Origin: Arcicella sp.
Lineage (GTDB): Bacteria > Bacteroidota > Bacteroidia > Cytophagales > Spirosomataceae
Direction: 5' to 3'
Assembly: GCA_025354645.1 (NCBI GenBank)
Contig: JANXML010000065.1
Location: forward strand, 1-50,885
DNA: 50,885 nt
The position numbers and the translations under genes are program-made. The notes beneath the pieces were generated by a model. It searched no databases. It worked only from the letters and a program-made list of their open reading frames with translations, and had not been told where the DNA came from. Below are positions 23,658 through 32,366 of the stretch, piece by piece (the stretch's first letter is position 1; each line of letters opens with the position of its first letter).

Positions 23658-23764
23658 TAGTAACTGGTTAGTAGTTATCAGTCAATCAAATTTGATTTTT
23701 ACTTATATAATCGGCGTTATTTACAGAGATTCTAATAACCATTAACCGATTACCAATAACTATT
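23658..23764. repeat. Loose inverted pair of AGTTATCAGT/ATTACCAATAAC words
   Basis: The left part TTAGTAACTGGTTAGTAGTT and the right part ACCATTAACCGATTACCAAT, then AACTATTA, share words in opposite orientation (GGTTA, AGTTAT). The pair fills the gap before the coiled-coil gene. Confidence 0.5.
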
Positions 23765-23770
23765 ATTCAG

Positions 23771-24100
23771 ATGGATGAATCTCAAATACTTACTCGATTT
23801 AATTCCTTAGAAATAAAACTTAAAGGATTATTGAGAGATTATATTGAGGTGAAAAAACAACTTATTGAAGTTAAAATAGACAATGAAAAGCTGAGAACCG
23901 ATTTATTTAATTCTCAAAAAGAAACCCAAGATTTACAGAAAGATTTAAACCAAGAACGAAAAAACTTTAAAAAATCAGATAAATTCACTAAGATTGCAGT
24001 AAACAATCTAAAAAGTACAGGCGACCCTGCCGAATTGAAAGAAAAAATTGACGAATATATTTTAGAAATAGAAAAGTGTATTACTCAACTTAGCAATTAA
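23771..24100 (+). CDS. Coiled-coil protein preceding ZapA
   Basis: This 109-residue, highly charged protein is nearly all predicted helix with heptad character from about residue 8 to 80 (LEIKLKGLLRDYIEVKKQLI...), and a C-terminal tail similar to the NLKSTGDPAELKEKIDEYI stretch seen in Bacteroidota neighbours of zapA. It has no enzyme motif. Spacing of 11 nt to zapA indicates one transcript. By size and coiled coil it could be a ZapB-like Z-ring factor, which is inference. Confidence 0.8.
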   Translation: MDESQILTRFNSLEIKLKGLLRDYIEVKKQLIEVKIDNEKLRTDLFNSQKETQDLQKDLNQERKNFKKSDKFTKIAVNNLKSTGDPAELKEKIDEYILEIEKCITQLSN

Positions 24101-24111
24101 CATAAGTAATA

Positions 24112-24414
24112 ATGGACAAGAAAATCGTTTGTAATGTCATGGTTGGTACCGAGTATTTTACGCTCAATCCACTCACTGAATTGGACGAAGAAGTTGTTCG
24201 GAAAGCCGCTAATTTGATTAACGACAAAATGCAGTTTTACCAGCAGAAGAATGGTATCAAAAGTACTCAAAGACTTCTGGCACTATCTGCATTAGATTTT
24301 GTAATGAGCAATCTAAAATCCGATTTACACTATGAAGATTTTCAAGTCAATATTTCTGAAAAAATCATAGGAATTGAAAGGTTAGTAGATTCTGTTATAG
24401 AAACACAATTTTAA
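24112..24414 (+). CDS. zapA: Cell division protein ZapA
   Basis: This 100-residue protein has a ZapA fold: an N-terminal beta region (IVCNVMVGTEYFTLNPLTEL), the conserved DEEVVRKAANLINDKM helix start, then QRLLALSALDFVMSNL. ZapA bundles FtsZ filaments at midcell. The sequence shows the FEEY-LRKAA-like block typical of Bacteroidota ZapA in modified form. It follows the coiled-coil gene and precedes rny across a 420-nt gap with a terminator. Confidence 0.88.
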   Translation: MDKKIVCNVMVGTEYFTLNPLTELDEEVVRKAANLINDKMQFYQQKNGIKSTQRLLALSALDFVMSNLKSDLHYEDFQVNISEKIIGIERLVDSVIETQF

Positions 24415-24834
24415 ATTCGTCATAAACAATACATTAATCGTTTTTTTTACATCAGCTTAAATTAAATATCCTTACTTGAATAGTTTAAAATGATGTATTT
24501 AATCTAATTGAACGATTATATTTTTAATTAAAGAAATTATTGAGTAAAATGTCAATTCTGTTTTACTCAATTTTGATTTTTATTAATACATTTGAATAAA
24601 AATATGCCCTTTATTATTTATTAATTCACTGATTGTAAGCTGTTTAAATTCAAATTATTAATTTTTCAAACAATAAAACTTCTAATTAAAAACCCTTCTT
24701 TTCAATCGGCATTTGTCTGTTTTAGTCCCATTTTTCACTCAATTTTGCAGTAAAACCATTCGTAGAAAACTATTTTAAATCATGTTCTCTATGTTTACTA
24801 TGTGGTTGCAGAATTAACTAAAACGATATAAGAA
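24415..24834 (+). other. 420-nt AT-rich gap between zapA and rny
   Basis: It holds a terminator (24539-24580) and, further on, a TTTTGC-containing -7-like site (CAATTTTG near 24742-24749) that could start the rny transcript with an 80-90 nt leader. I see no coding region and no convincing folded RNA. Confidence 0.5.
24539..24581 (+). terminator. Terminator after zapA
   Basis: ATTGAGTAAAA (24539-24549) pairs perfectly with TTTTACTCAAT (24561-24571) across an 11-nt loop, followed by TTTGATTTTT. Confidence 0.8.
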
Positions 24835-26454
24835 ATGCTATATCCCATCATTGCCGCAGTGGTTTCCCTAATTGTAGGGCTGTTCGTAGGTAAAGCCATA
24901 TTTGCGAAAGAAACCAAAAAAATAGAAGAAGAAGCAACCGCCAAAGCTGCCGATATTGTTAAAACTGCCGAACTTCAAGCGGAAAATATTAAGAAAGACA
25001 GAGTTTTGGAAGCCAAAGAAAAGTTCTTGAAATTACGTTCAGAATTTGAGGATGATTCCAATAGAAAGAAGCAGATTTTAGTTCAAAACGAACAAAAATT
25101 GAAAGACCGTGAACGTCAGATTCAACAGTCAATGGATGATGCCAGAAAATCAACGGAGCAAGCAAAACTATCGGTTGATCAAGTCAAAAAGATGGAAGCC
25201 GATGTGATATCACAACGCCAATCATTGACTTCAAAAGAAGAAAACCTGAGGAAGAAAACCGAAGAAGCCGAGAAAAAACAAGCCGAAGCCGATGAAATGT
25301 TTGCTTCACAAGTGGCTCAATTAGAGAAAATTGCGGGTTTAACAGCCGTTGAAGCAAAACAGCAATTGATTCAAGCCATGACTGCCGAAGCTGAAACGAA
25401 GGCTTCATCTATGATTAAAACAGCCATTGAAGAAGCAAAGTTAACCGCAACAAAAGAGGCAAAGAAAGTCGTTATTGAAACCATTCAAAGAACGGCGGCA
25501 GAAAATGCGATTGAAAACTGCGTATCGGTTTTCAACATTGAATCTGACGATGTGAAGGGAAAAATAATTGGTCGTGAAGGGCGTAATATTCGTGCATTGG
25601 AAGCCGCTACGGGTGTTGAATTCATTGTTGATGACACACCAGAGGCAATTATCATCTCGGGTTTTGATCCCGTCCGTCGTGAGATTGCTCGTTTATCGCT
25701 CCACCGTTTGGTGCAGGATGGACGTATTCACCCCGCTCGTATCGAAGAAGTTGTGGCAAAAACGAAAAAGAACATCGATGATGAAATCGTCGAAATTGGC
25801 GAGCGAACTGTTATTGATTTAGGCATTCACGGCTTGCATCCTGAGTTGATTAAAATGGTTGGCAGAATGCGTTTCCGTTCATCTTACGGACAGAATCTTT
25901 TGCAACACTCACGTGAAGTAGCAAAACTTTGTGCAACGATGGCGGCTGAATTAGGACTGAATGCCAAAGCGGCAAAGCGTGCTGGTTTATTGCACGATAT
26001 TGGTAAAGTTTGGCACGAAGAAGCGGAATTGCCACACGCAATTTTGGGTATGCAATTGGCGGAAAAATATAAAGAAAACGCTGAGATTTGCAATGCTATT
26101 GGAGCTCACCACGATGAGATTGAAATGACTTCAATGATTTCACCAATAATTCAAGTTTGTGATGCCATCTCGGGTTCACGCCCTGGAGCGAGACGTGAGA
26201 TGATGGAGTCATACATGAGACGTTTGAAGGAATTGGAGGAATTGGCAGTAAATTTTCAAGGTGTTCAGAAATGTTATGCTATCCAGGCAGGACGTGAATT
26301 GCGGGTTTTGGTGGATGCGGAAAACGTTACAGACGAAAAAGCAAGTTCATTATCGTTCGATATTTCGCAAAAAATTGAAAAAGAAATGCAATATCCAGGG
26401 CAGATTAAAGTAACGGTGATTCGTGAAATGAGAGCGGTGAATTATGCAAAATAA
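24835..26454 (+). CDS. rny: Ribonuclease Y
   Basis: This 539-residue membrane-anchored endoribonuclease initiates mRNA decay. Order of parts: an N-terminal transmembrane helix (residues 3-20), a long coiled coil (about 28-200), a KH RNA-binding domain with [15 protein letters not shown] (about 242-256) and an HD hydrolase domain with the metal-binding H387-D388 pair in GLLHDIGK and a later AHHDEIEM. The C-terminus [13 protein letters not shown] is typical. Length is standard (about 520). It is preceded by zapA, a common order in this phylum. Confidence 0.96.
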   Translation: MLYPIIAAVVSLIVGLFVGKAIFAKETKKIEEEATAKAADIVKTAELQAENIKKDRVLEAKEKFLKLRSEFEDDSNRKKQILVQNEQKLKDRERQIQQSMDDARKSTEQAKLSVDQVKKMEADVISQRQSLTSKEENLRKKTEEAEKKQAEADEMFASQVAQLEKIAGLTAVEAKQQLIQAMTAEAETKASSMIKTAIEEAKLTATKEAKKVVIETIQRTAAENAIENCVSVFNIESDDVKGKIIGREGRNIRALEAATGVEFIVDDTPEAIIISGFDPVRREIARLSLHRLVQDGRIHPARIEEVVAKTKKNIDDEIVEIGERTVIDLGIHGLHPELIKMVGRMRFRSSYGQNLLQHSREVAKLCATMAAELGLNAKAAKRAGLLHDIGKVWHEEAELPHAILGMQLAEKYKENAEICNAIGAHHDEIEMTSMISPIIQVCDAISGSRPGARREMMESYMRRLKELEELAVNFQGVQKCYAIQAGRELRVLVDAENVTDEKASSLSFDISQKIEKEMQYPGQIKVTVIREMRAVNYAK

Positions 26455-26468
26455 ACAGTGATAGACTA

Positions 26469-26596
26469 TGTCATTGCGAATATTGTAAATGTCATCCGAG
26501 TGCAACGAAGTAATCTTTTCGATTTATGCAAGTGACTTGGAGTTCAAAATTATTTTCATCAATCCAAAAGAATGCTTCCCTGCGGTCGCAATGACA
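26469..26596. repeat. GTCATTGCGA-type inverted-repeat element
   Basis: TGTCATTGCGA (26469-26479) and TCGCAATGACA (26586-26596) are perfect 11-bp terminal inverted repeats around about 106 nt that includes CATCCGAGTGCAACGAAGTA and the opposing GAATGCTTCCCTGCGG. The layout is that of non-coding MITE-like repeats seen in many bacterial genomes. Confidence 0.8.
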
Positions 26597-26607
26597 AAGT
26601 TCATAGT

Positions 26608-26648
26608 TTTGTAAAAGCTCTCTGACAATCAATTCAGGGGGCTTTTTT
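26608..26648 (+). terminator. Probable rny terminator
   Basis: AGCTCTCTGA pairs with TCAGGGGGCT (including G-U pairs) around CAATCAAT, followed by TTTTTTT. Confidence 0.7.
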
Positions 26649-26728
26649 TATCATAAACAAATTCTAAGACTATAATTGTATGCAGCAATTTTCAAAACTT
26701 TCCAGATATAATTAGGTATCGTCAAACA

Positions 26729-26755
26729 AAAATCCCCGCCATCGGCAGGGATTTT
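26729..26755 (-). terminator. Terminator for the acetyltransferase pair
   Basis: AAAATCCCCGCC and GGCAGGGATTTT pair around ATC with one mismatch. On the minus strand the stem ends in GGGGATTTTTG, giving the T run just after the GNAT gene. Confidence 0.75.
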
Positions 26756-26778
26756 ATGAATTAACCTTTTCTAAAAAT

Positions 26779-27294
26779 TCACACAAGTTGTGCAAATGTC
26801 TTTTTCATCAAAAAATCGGTTTGGGCATCGTCTCCTAATTGGAAAATATGCTCTCCAAATATTTCAAAACCCCATTTTTGATAGAACTTGATTGCTCTGG
26901 GGTTGTGTTCCCACACGCCTAACCAAATGCTTTTGTAGTTATTTTTAAGGGCTACGTCAATACATTTTTGCATTAACATCGTTCCATATTTTTGTCCGTG
27001 ATATTGTTTACTGATATAAATTCTTTCAATTTCCAAAGCACTTTTATCGGGATTCTCTTCTAAATTCATCCTCATTTTTGCATAGCCAATTGTCTGATTT
27101 CCCAATTCGACTAACAAAAATATTGTTTTGGGCATAAGAATTTCATCTGAAATTTGCTTTTTATTGAATTTTTTATCCAGATATTTCTTTAAATCTTCGG
27201 GCGTATTTTGTTGCCCGTAAGTTTCAATAAAAGTTTGTTTGCCAATTTCACAAAGCAGGTCAGTATCCTCAATAGTGGCAATTTTTATTTTCAT
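26779..27294 (-). CDS. GNAT family N-acetyltransferase
   Basis: This 171-residue GNAT enzyme has the acetyl-CoA loop ISKQYHGQKYGTMLMQKCID (Q/RxxGxG/A variant) and the motif B segment WLGVWEHNPRAIKFYQKWGFE. The N-terminal IATIEDTDLLCEIGKQTFIETYG resembles spermidine/ribosomal-protein acetyltransferase relatives. The substrate is unknown. The ATG at 27294 overlaps the upstream acetyltransferase stop (ATGA), so I prefer it to the TTG at 27300. A terminator follows. Confidence 0.88.
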   Translation of the reverse strand: MKIKIATIEDTDLLCEIGKQTFIETYGQQNTPEDLKKYLDKKFNKKQISDEILMPKTIFLLVELGNQTIGYAKMRMNLEENPDKSALEIERIYISKQYHGQKYGTMLMQKCIDVALKNNYKSIWLGVWEHNPRAIKFYQKWGFEIFGEHIFQLGDDAQTDFLMKKTFAQLV

Positions 27295-27779
27295 ACCCAA
27301 TCTTTACTTGCTAAAACAACCGATGTTTCAACCTGACGAACAGGCACAGACCAATATTTTAACAATAATCTATTTTTTTCATTTTCTTCCAATAGCCGAA
27401 AACCATGTTTTAGATAAAAGTCAATTGCCCATTTTGCATCTGCCCATGTTCCTATTAAAACTGGTGTTGTAGAGATTTTAACAAGATAATTTAATAATTG
27501 AGTCCCAATTCCTTTTTTACGCTCATTCGTCCGAACATAAGCATGCCGAATTAATGTTACATCGGATTTAAACTGAATACCCATAACTCCTAAAATTTTT
27601 TCATTTTCCGTAAACTTCCAAAATTCTACCGACTCATCAATTTGCTTTATTAATTCCTCTTTTGACATATATGGTTCGTGCCATCTATCCGCTGGAATTA
27701 TTCCCTTGTAGGCAATGGATGCATCATTTATAATCTCGTAAATCTCATTGAAATCTTCTGTATCACATTTCGTAATCAT
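27291..27779 (-). CDS. GNAT family N-acetyltransferase
   Basis: This 162-residue acetyltransferase has the A-motif VRTNERKKGIGTQLLNYLV, in which KKGIGT binds the CoA pyrophosphate, and the B-motif WAIDFYLKHGFRLLEENEKN. The N-terminus ITKCDTEDFNEIYEIINDAS is the standard GNAT start. The substrate is unknown. It is the first gene of a two-gene GNAT operon with a 4-nt overlap and lies divergent to a LysR regulator, which may control it. Confidence 0.88.
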   Translation of the reverse strand: MITKCDTEDFNEIYEIINDASIAYKGIIPADRWHEPYMSKEELIKQIDESVEFWKFTENEKILGVMGIQFKSDVTLIRHAYVRTNERKKGIGTQLLNYLVKISTTPVLIGTWADAKWAIDFYLKHGFRLLEENEKNRLLLKYWSVPVRQVETSVVLASKDWV

Positions 27780-27897
27780 ATAATTTATAGCGTTTGTTAT
27801 TCTAATGAAATTTGAATTATCGTCTTACAAAAAAATGAAATTCTATTTATAATAAAAAATACTTAATTTGCATTAATTAATGCCAAAATCACATTAA

Positions 27898-28791
27898 ATG
27901 GAATTTCGACAATTAGAATATTTCTTGGGCGTTGCTTCTGAATTGCATTTTTCAAGAGCGGCTGAAAAATTATTTATTGCACAGCCCGCTTTAAGTCGAC
28001 AAATTCAGCAGTTAGAAGACAATTTAGGAGTATTACTTTTTGAAAGAGATAAGCGTAATGTGAAATTAACCTCAGCAGGAGAATATCTTCGTGAAGAAGC
28101 GAAACAGGTTATTTCTCAATTAGAAAATATCAGTAAAAGAACTCAACAAATTCACAAAGGCGAAAGTGGAGAAATTAGAATTGGGCATCCTGGCTCGGCA
28201 ATCTATTCAGTTATTCCTCCGATTTTGACGAGTTTACGCACAAATTTTCCAGAAATAAAAGCAAAATTATCGGAAGTTTTAGAAGATGATTTATTTGGAA
28301 ACTTGAAAAATTATCAAGTAGATGTTGGTTTTATCAGGGAGCCTTTCGTTGATAAAAATATTGTTTCAAAAGTGATTTTTGAGGAATCATTTGTTTTGGT
28401 TTTGCCTGAAAATCATTGGATTTCGCAGGAAAATTTCATTAGCTTAGCCCAAGTGAAATATGAGTCATTTGTTTTACCTCCACGATATGCAGGTTCTGCC
28501 TATTATGATTTGCTGGTTCGGATGTGCGAACGAGAAGGGTTTGCACCCAATATATCGCATGAATCTAATTATGGTGCAACAATCCTACGATTAGTGGAAC
28601 ATAATTTGGGGGTTTCTTTGATGCCAATTTCTTATAAATTCAGTTCAGCGATGCGAGTAAAATTTATTGAATTAATGGATGTACCCGAAAGAACTCATCT
28701 TTCAATGGCTTGGCGAAAAGATGATACAAATCCAGTTTTGTTGAATTTTTTGAAAGCAGCAGAATCAGTGATATTTGATAACGTGGTATAA
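27898..28791 (+). CDS. LysR-family transcriptional regulator
   Basis: This 297-residue regulator has an N-terminal winged HTH (MEFRQLEYFLGVASELHFSR, then AAEKLFIAQPALSRQIQQLE) and a C-terminal periplasmic-binding-protein-like effector domain starting near residue 90 (GEIRIGHPGSAIYSVIPPIL). It is closest in look to the CatR/BenM/AlsR group. LysR regulators usually control the divergent neighbour, here the GNAT pair across a 118-nt gap, although this is inference. A TTAATTTG motif lies just upstream. Confidence 0.93.
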   Translation: MEFRQLEYFLGVASELHFSRAAEKLFIAQPALSRQIQQLEDNLGVLLFERDKRNVKLTSAGEYLREEAKQVISQLENISKRTQQIHKGESGEIRIGHPGSAIYSVIPPILTSLRTNFPEIKAKLSEVLEDDLFGNLKNYQVDVGFIREPFVDKNIVSKVIFEESFVLVLPENHWISQENFISLAQVKYESFVLPPRYAGSAYYDLLVRMCEREGFAPNISHESNYGATILRLVEHNLGVSLMPISYKFSSAMRVKFIELMDVPERTHLSMAWRKDDTNPVLLNFLKAAESVIFDNVV

Positions 28792-28805
28792 TCGCCAAAA
28801 CTCAT

Positions 28806-28813
28806 TATCTTTG
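28806..28813 (+). promoter_or_regulatory. -7 promoter motif for NifU-domain gene
   Basis: TATCTTTG fits TAnnTTTG and lies 33 nt before the ATG. Confidence 0.6.
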
Positions 28814-28845
28814 GGTAAATAAATTTAAAACCGTCTAAAAACATC

Positions 28846-29100
28846 ATGGAAGCAATATTTGAACATCCTCTTCAAGGGAAAATAGAAATAGCTTTGGATA
28901 AAATTCGCCCTTATTTAATAGCTGATGGAGGAAATGTGCGAGTGCTTGAAATTACGGACGAAAACACTTTGCGTTTGGAATTAGTGGGTGCGTGTGGGTC
29001 ATGTTCAATGTCGGCTATGACTTTCAAAGGAGGTATTGAGGACACCATTCGCCGTGAAGTTCCTGAGATTTTAAAAGTTGAAGCAACAAACATTAATTAA
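28846..29100 (+). CDS. NifU-like C-terminal domain protein (Fe-S scaffold)
   Basis: This 84-residue stand-alone NifU/Nfu domain begins with the helix KIEIALDKIRPYLIADGGNV and carries the cluster-binding CGSC motif (CxxC) in LVGACGSCSMSAMT. Such proteins carry and deliver 4Fe-4S clusters to apo-enzymes. Length matches the isolated domain. It has its own -7 motif and is followed by two small unknown genes and a ligase gene on the same strand. Confidence 0.93.
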   Translation: MEAIFEHPLQGKIEIALDKIRPYLIADGGNVRVLEITDENTLRLELVGACGSCSMSAMTFKGGIEDTIRREVPEILKVEATNIN

Positions 29101-29122
29101 AAAAATAACCACATTTTATAGT

Positions 29123-29305
29123 ATGGAATTAAACCAAGAAACCTTGTTTCTCAAAAATTGGCTTGAATCAGAATTACTATCGTTAGAAATCGAAATAATG
29201 GAATTTCCGTCTGATATAAGAAATGATGAATTTGATTTTTTAATAAAAAAAGCCATTAATTATCGAGGTTTACTTGAGAGAATTAAAAAAGAATTGGAAC
29301 AATGA
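29123..29305 (+). CDS. Small helical protein, unknown
   Basis: This 60-residue charged protein (MELNQETLFLKNWLESELLS...) is probably all helical. No family is recognised. I chose ATG 29123 because the frame upstream overlaps the nifU-like gene. Its stop overlaps the next start in ATGA, so it is translated in tandem with the 76-residue gene that follows. Confidence 0.65.
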   Translation: MELNQETLFLKNWLESELLSLEIEIMEFPSDIRNDEFDFLIKKAINYRGLLERIKKELEQ

Positions 29306-29532
29306 GACAAGAAATAATTGACTTCCGCAACAGAATGCAATCTGCGACTTCAAAAGAAGATGCTCAGTTGATTGCATACGAATTACACGCTTTTTTGAAA
29401 ACACTTTCAAAAGATGAACAAACTGCATTTAATGAGGATGTGAAGGCAAGAGTAAAGTCTAAATTAACAGTTATCGAAAAATTATTTGATACTTTCGAAG
29501 CTGTCCGACAAGACCGATTGAATTTTGCATAA
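29302..29532 (+). CDS. Small helical protein, unknown
   Basis: This 76-residue protein (MRQEIIDFRNRMQSATSKED...) is charged, helical, and of unknown family. It begins in a 4-nt overlap with the preceding small gene and lies 27 nt before the ddl start, so the four genes from the NifU protein to Ddl may be one operon. Confidence 0.7.
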   Translation: MRQEIIDFRNRMQSATSKEDAQLIAYELHAFLKTLSKDEQTAFNEDVKARVKSKLTVIEKLFDTFEAVRQDRLNFA

Positions 29533-29559
29533 CAAATATTATTACGAATTATAATTTTA

Positions 29560-31338
29560 ATGAAAATAGGCATATTTTTTGGCGGTCCTGCCCGTGAACG
29601 TGAAATTAGTTTTGCTGGTGGAAAAACCGCAATGGAAAACATTGATAAATCACTTTTTGAACCCGTACCTGTCTTTGTAGATGGTTGCGGGAATTTTATT
29701 TTATTGAATCCCGAATTGGTCTATGCTCCTTCGATTCGGGATTTTTATCCTCCTCAATCTTACCAAGGTAATTATCGTATTTATTCCGAATCATTAGGGC
29801 AAATACCTGATGATGAACTACTTACGATGATTTCAACGGTTGGTACAAAAATTTCTCCTGATACATTTTCTGAATATTTCAAATTTGCTTTCATTGCAAT
29901 GCACGGACCTGGTTGTGAAGATGGTAGTATTCAAGGGCTTTTGGAATGGTACGGAATTCCGTATTCGGGACCGAGTTTGATGGGGTCTTCTATTGGAATT
30001 GATAAAATTGCTCAGAATGATTTAATTAAATTGGCGATTGGTTTAGATAAAAAAACAACAATCCTGACTCGTGCTTATTTTGAGGCTAATGATTCAGCAA
30101 AAGTGTTTGAAGAAATAAAAGCAAAAGTTGGTTTGCCGTTTGTTGTTAAAGCACCGCATCAAGGTTCTTCCATTGGGGTTTCATTTGTAAAAAAAGACTC
30201 GGTAAATGATTTTGAAAAAGCCATCAAACAATGCCTTTTCATTAGAGAAGTATCTGAAAATGAATGGAATAGCGTTGATAAACATGAATTTGTGCAACGC
30301 ATGGCGAACTTGGATGAAGGCATTGGTTTGCCCGTTTCAATGAATGGTAAAGTGATTTTTCATCCTTCAGAATTATTGGAAAAACTGAATGAAAATCTTA
30401 ATAAAGATACTCAAATTGTTCAATTAATTTCTATGAATTCCGAAGATGCCGTATTAATTGAAGGCTTTGTGAAAGGACAGGAATTTAGTTGTGGAGTTAT
30501 TCAAACTCCTGATTGTGAATCGGTTGCACTTCCTCCTACTGAAGTTATTGCAACTGTCGAAGTGTTTGATTTCAAGGCAAAATATCAGTCAAATACCACC
30601 CGCAAGAAAATTCCTGTGGATACTTCTTTGGAAAATAATCAGAAAATTCAGCACGATGTAAAAGCCACTTCTGATGCTTTAAAATTTGGCGTTTGCACTC
30701 GTATTGACGGATTTTTAACACCCGATGGACGTGTAATTCTGCACGACCCAAATACCATTCCAGGAATGTCGCCTACTTCGCTGATTTTCAAGCAAATGGC
30801 TGAAATTGGGATGAATGTAACTGATGCCATTACGTATTTTATTCGTCAATCAATTCGTGAACGTATTAGGGCAAGTAAGAATACTTTTAAGTTTCAAAAA
30901 CTGTTAGATAAATTAGATACTGCCATTGCGAAACGAATTAAAGATATGCCAAATCGTAAAAAGGTAGCGGTAGTTTTTGGAGGATATTCGCTTGAAAATC
31001 AAGAAGATAGTTTCGTAAAATCTCGTAAGGCGTTTGGAAAATTGGCGGCTTCGACGGAATACTTACCTATTCCCGTTTTTGTTACTCTGGAAGGCAAATA
31101 TCATCAATTACCTGTTAATTTGATGTTTAAGGAATTTGCGGAGGATATTGTGAAATTATTGGACGGTTTTGTTCATCCTTTAATTGTTTCAACTCGCAAG
31201 AATGCCGAATCCATCACGCTTCATTTTACGGGAAAACTGATGGAAAATGTAAAAATAATCAACTCGCTTGAAGGCTTTGATTTCGGGGTGAATTGTGGGA
31301 AGAATTTAGTAGTTGATTTACCAATTTTGGAGATTTAA
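29560..31338 (+). CDS. ddl: D-alanine--D-alanine ligase with C-terminal second N-domain
   Basis: This 592-residue protein makes D-Ala-D-Ala for peptidoglycan. Residues 1 to about 435 are a full ATP-grasp ligase: IGIFFGGPAREREISFAGG, AMHGPGCEDGSIQGLLEWYG, PYSGPSLMGSSIGIDK, VVKAPHQGSSIGV, RIDGFL and DPNTIPGMSPTSL. Typical Ddl stops there at 310-370 residues. The last roughly 130 residues begin again with KVAVVFGGYSLENQEDSFVK, a second copy of the N-terminal Ddl fold with no ATP-grasp part. It may be a truncated tandem duplicate or a regulatory domain. A 15-bp hairpin terminator follows. Confidence 0.88.
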   Translation: MKIGIFFGGPAREREISFAGGKTAMENIDKSLFEPVPVFVDGCGNFILLNPELVYAPSIRDFYPPQSYQGNYRIYSESLGQIPDDELLTMISTVGTKISPDTFSEYFKFAFIAMHGPGCEDGSIQGLLEWYGIPYSGPSLMGSSIGIDKIAQNDLIKLAIGLDKKTTILTRAYFEANDSAKVFEEIKAKVGLPFVVKAPHQGSSIGVSFVKKDSVNDFEKAIKQCLFIREVSENEWNSVDKHEFVQRMANLDEGIGLPVSMNGKVIFHPSELLEKLNENLNKDTQIVQLISMNSEDAVLIEGFVKGQEFSCGVIQTPDCESVALPPTEVIATVEVFDFKAKYQSNTTRKKIPVDTSLENNQKIQHDVKATSDALKFGVCTRIDGFLTPDGRVILHDPNTIPGMSPTSLIFKQMAEIGMNVTDAITYFIRQSIRERIRASKNTFKFQKLLDKLDTAIAKRIKDMPNRKKVAVVFGGYSLENQEDSFVKSRKAFGKLAASTEYLPIPVFVTLEGKYHQLPVNLMFKEFAEDIVKLLDGFVHPLIVSTRKNAESITLHFTGKLMENVKIINSLEGFDFGVNCGKNLVVDLPILEI

Positions 31339-31345
31339 AGTAAAT

Positions 31346-31380
31346 ATTCATGGCATGATTTCCTCAATCATGCCATGAAT
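31346..31380. terminator. Terminator between ddl and a convergent small gene
   Basis: A perfect 15-bp stem ATTCATGGCATGATT (31346-31360) with its complement at 31366-31380 and loop TCCTC. It ends exactly where the convergent small gene stops. Confidence 0.8.
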
Positions 31381-31580
31381 CAATCATAAATTTCATTTCT
31401 TTTTGAAAAGTACTTTTGGAAGATAATTTCATAATAATTCGATGATAACTCAATTGCGGAATTGGGTTTAAATGAAATTTCTTTTCCGCCAATGCGATTG
31501 GAGAGTATTTTTGGTTCAGCAGTATGAGCCAGTAGCGAAACGGATAATCCTAAAAAGAAGGCTAACAGTTTGATTTTCAA
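31380..31580 (-). CDS. Small exported protein, unknown
   Basis: This 66-residue protein starts with a clear signal peptide (MKIKLLAFFLGLSVSLLAHTA) followed by about 45 polar residues (EPKILSNRIGGKEISF...). No family is recognised. It is transcribed toward the ddl terminator and has few alternatives in the other frames. The signal peptide is the main reason to believe it is real. Confidence 0.6.
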   Translation of the reverse strand: MKIKLLAFFLGLSVSLLAHTAEPKILSNRIGGKEISFKPNSAIELSSNYYEIIFQKYFSKRNEIYD

Positions 31581-31647
31581 GGTGATATAATGGATTAGTG
31601 ATAAGGTTTTGGGTTTTCAAATGTAGTTTTTTATTGGATAAAAACAA

Positions 31648-31677
31648 AAATAACCCACGTTTTCACGCAGGTTATTT
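31648..31677. terminator. Terminator downstream of lipoprotein gene
   Basis: AAATAACCCACG and CGCAGGTTATTT pair with a small internal mismatch around TTTTCA. It lies just beyond the stop of the minus-strand lipoprotein gene. Confidence 0.7.
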
Positions 31678-31697
31678 ACTTAACGGTAAGGTTGTTT

Positions 31698-32255
31698 TTA
31701 CCTTTTATAAAGCACAATTGGACTCGTTTCCGTAATGTTACTTTTGTTCAAAGCTCTGTCCATGATTTGTACTGTAAACTTAACCGTATCAGATTTGCCT
31801 GTCAAGCCTGGAATTTTGTCAAAATTTGTATATCCAAAATTAGTAGAATAGTCAATTATACCTTCAATTGCACCCGCTTTTGTACCTTGTTTAAAGCGAA
31901 ACCCCTTCAAATTTCCTCCTATTTTTTCAACAGGATTGCTTTTAGTATATTTTCCATTCTTAGCCACCAGAATATTTACGTCAATCGTCTTAATACTGTC
32001 GCCCGTTCTTTTAACCAATGCCTTATAATCCTCTTCAGAAAAACCCAAATCGCCATCACCATCTTTAAAATCTATCGAAATTATTACAGAATCTCTTTTT
32101 GTTACATTGCCAAGAATGTCAGGAGAAGAAGTTGTGACTACTTGAATATTGCTAAAACCAATTTCAGGCGTAAAGCTAAAATTAGGTTCTCCTGTGCAAG
32201 CCAGCACGAATATAGAAAGAGAGGCTATAAGTAAAATTCTATTTTTCATAAACAT
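31698..32255 (-). CDS. Putative lipoprotein
   Basis: This 185-residue protein has a lipoprotein signal peptide with lipobox FVLAC (Cys near residue 20). A mature part of unknown fold contains FKDGDGDLGFSEEDY, an Asp/Gly-rich segment common in Bacteroidota surface lipoproteins and reminiscent of calcium-binding loops. The second ATG (32249) gives the more typical MKNRILL start. A terminator lies beyond the stop. Confidence 0.8.
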   Translation of the reverse strand: MFMKNRILLIASLSIFVLACTGEPNFSFTPEIGFSNIQVVTTSSPDILGNVTKRDSVIISIDFKDGDGDLGFSEEDYKALVKRTGDSIKTIDVNILVAKNGKYTKSNPVEKIGGNLKGFRFKQGTKAGAIEGIIDYSTNFGYTNFDKIPGLTGKSDTVKFTVQIMDRALNKSNITETSPIVLYKR

Positions 32256-32314
32256 TTAACGAAATTGAACGATATGTTGTTGTTTTATCCCCTCGTAAAG
32301 TTAACGATTTGACT

Positions 32315-32322
32315 TAATTTTG
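32315..32322 (+). promoter_or_regulatory. -7 promoter motif for LuxE-like gene
   Basis: TAATTTTG matches TAnnTTTG, 44 nt before the ATG. Confidence 0.5.
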
Positions 32323-32366
32323 CGTTACTATTTTTAAGAACTTGTTTAAACAGGTTCATTATCTTC

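Noticed and set aside
24415-24834. Possible 6S RNA between zapA and rny
   Set aside because: The position is suggestive because ssrS follows zapA in E. coli, but I see only a terminator and no long interrupted rod with a central bulge.
26469-26596. Insertion sequence between rny and the acetyltransferases
   Set aside because: Only 128 nt with 11-bp ends and no transposase; better viewed as a non-coding repeat.
30900-31338. Frameshifted second full Ddl after the first
   Set aside because: A terminator and a convergent gene follow the stop directly, and no ATP-grasp motifs are seen in other frames downstream.
31692-32234. 180-codon open frame opposite the lipoprotein gene
   Set aside because: The minus-strand frame has a lipoprotein signal and family-like motif; the plus-strand translation is Phe/Ile/Arg-rich and looks like antisense noise.
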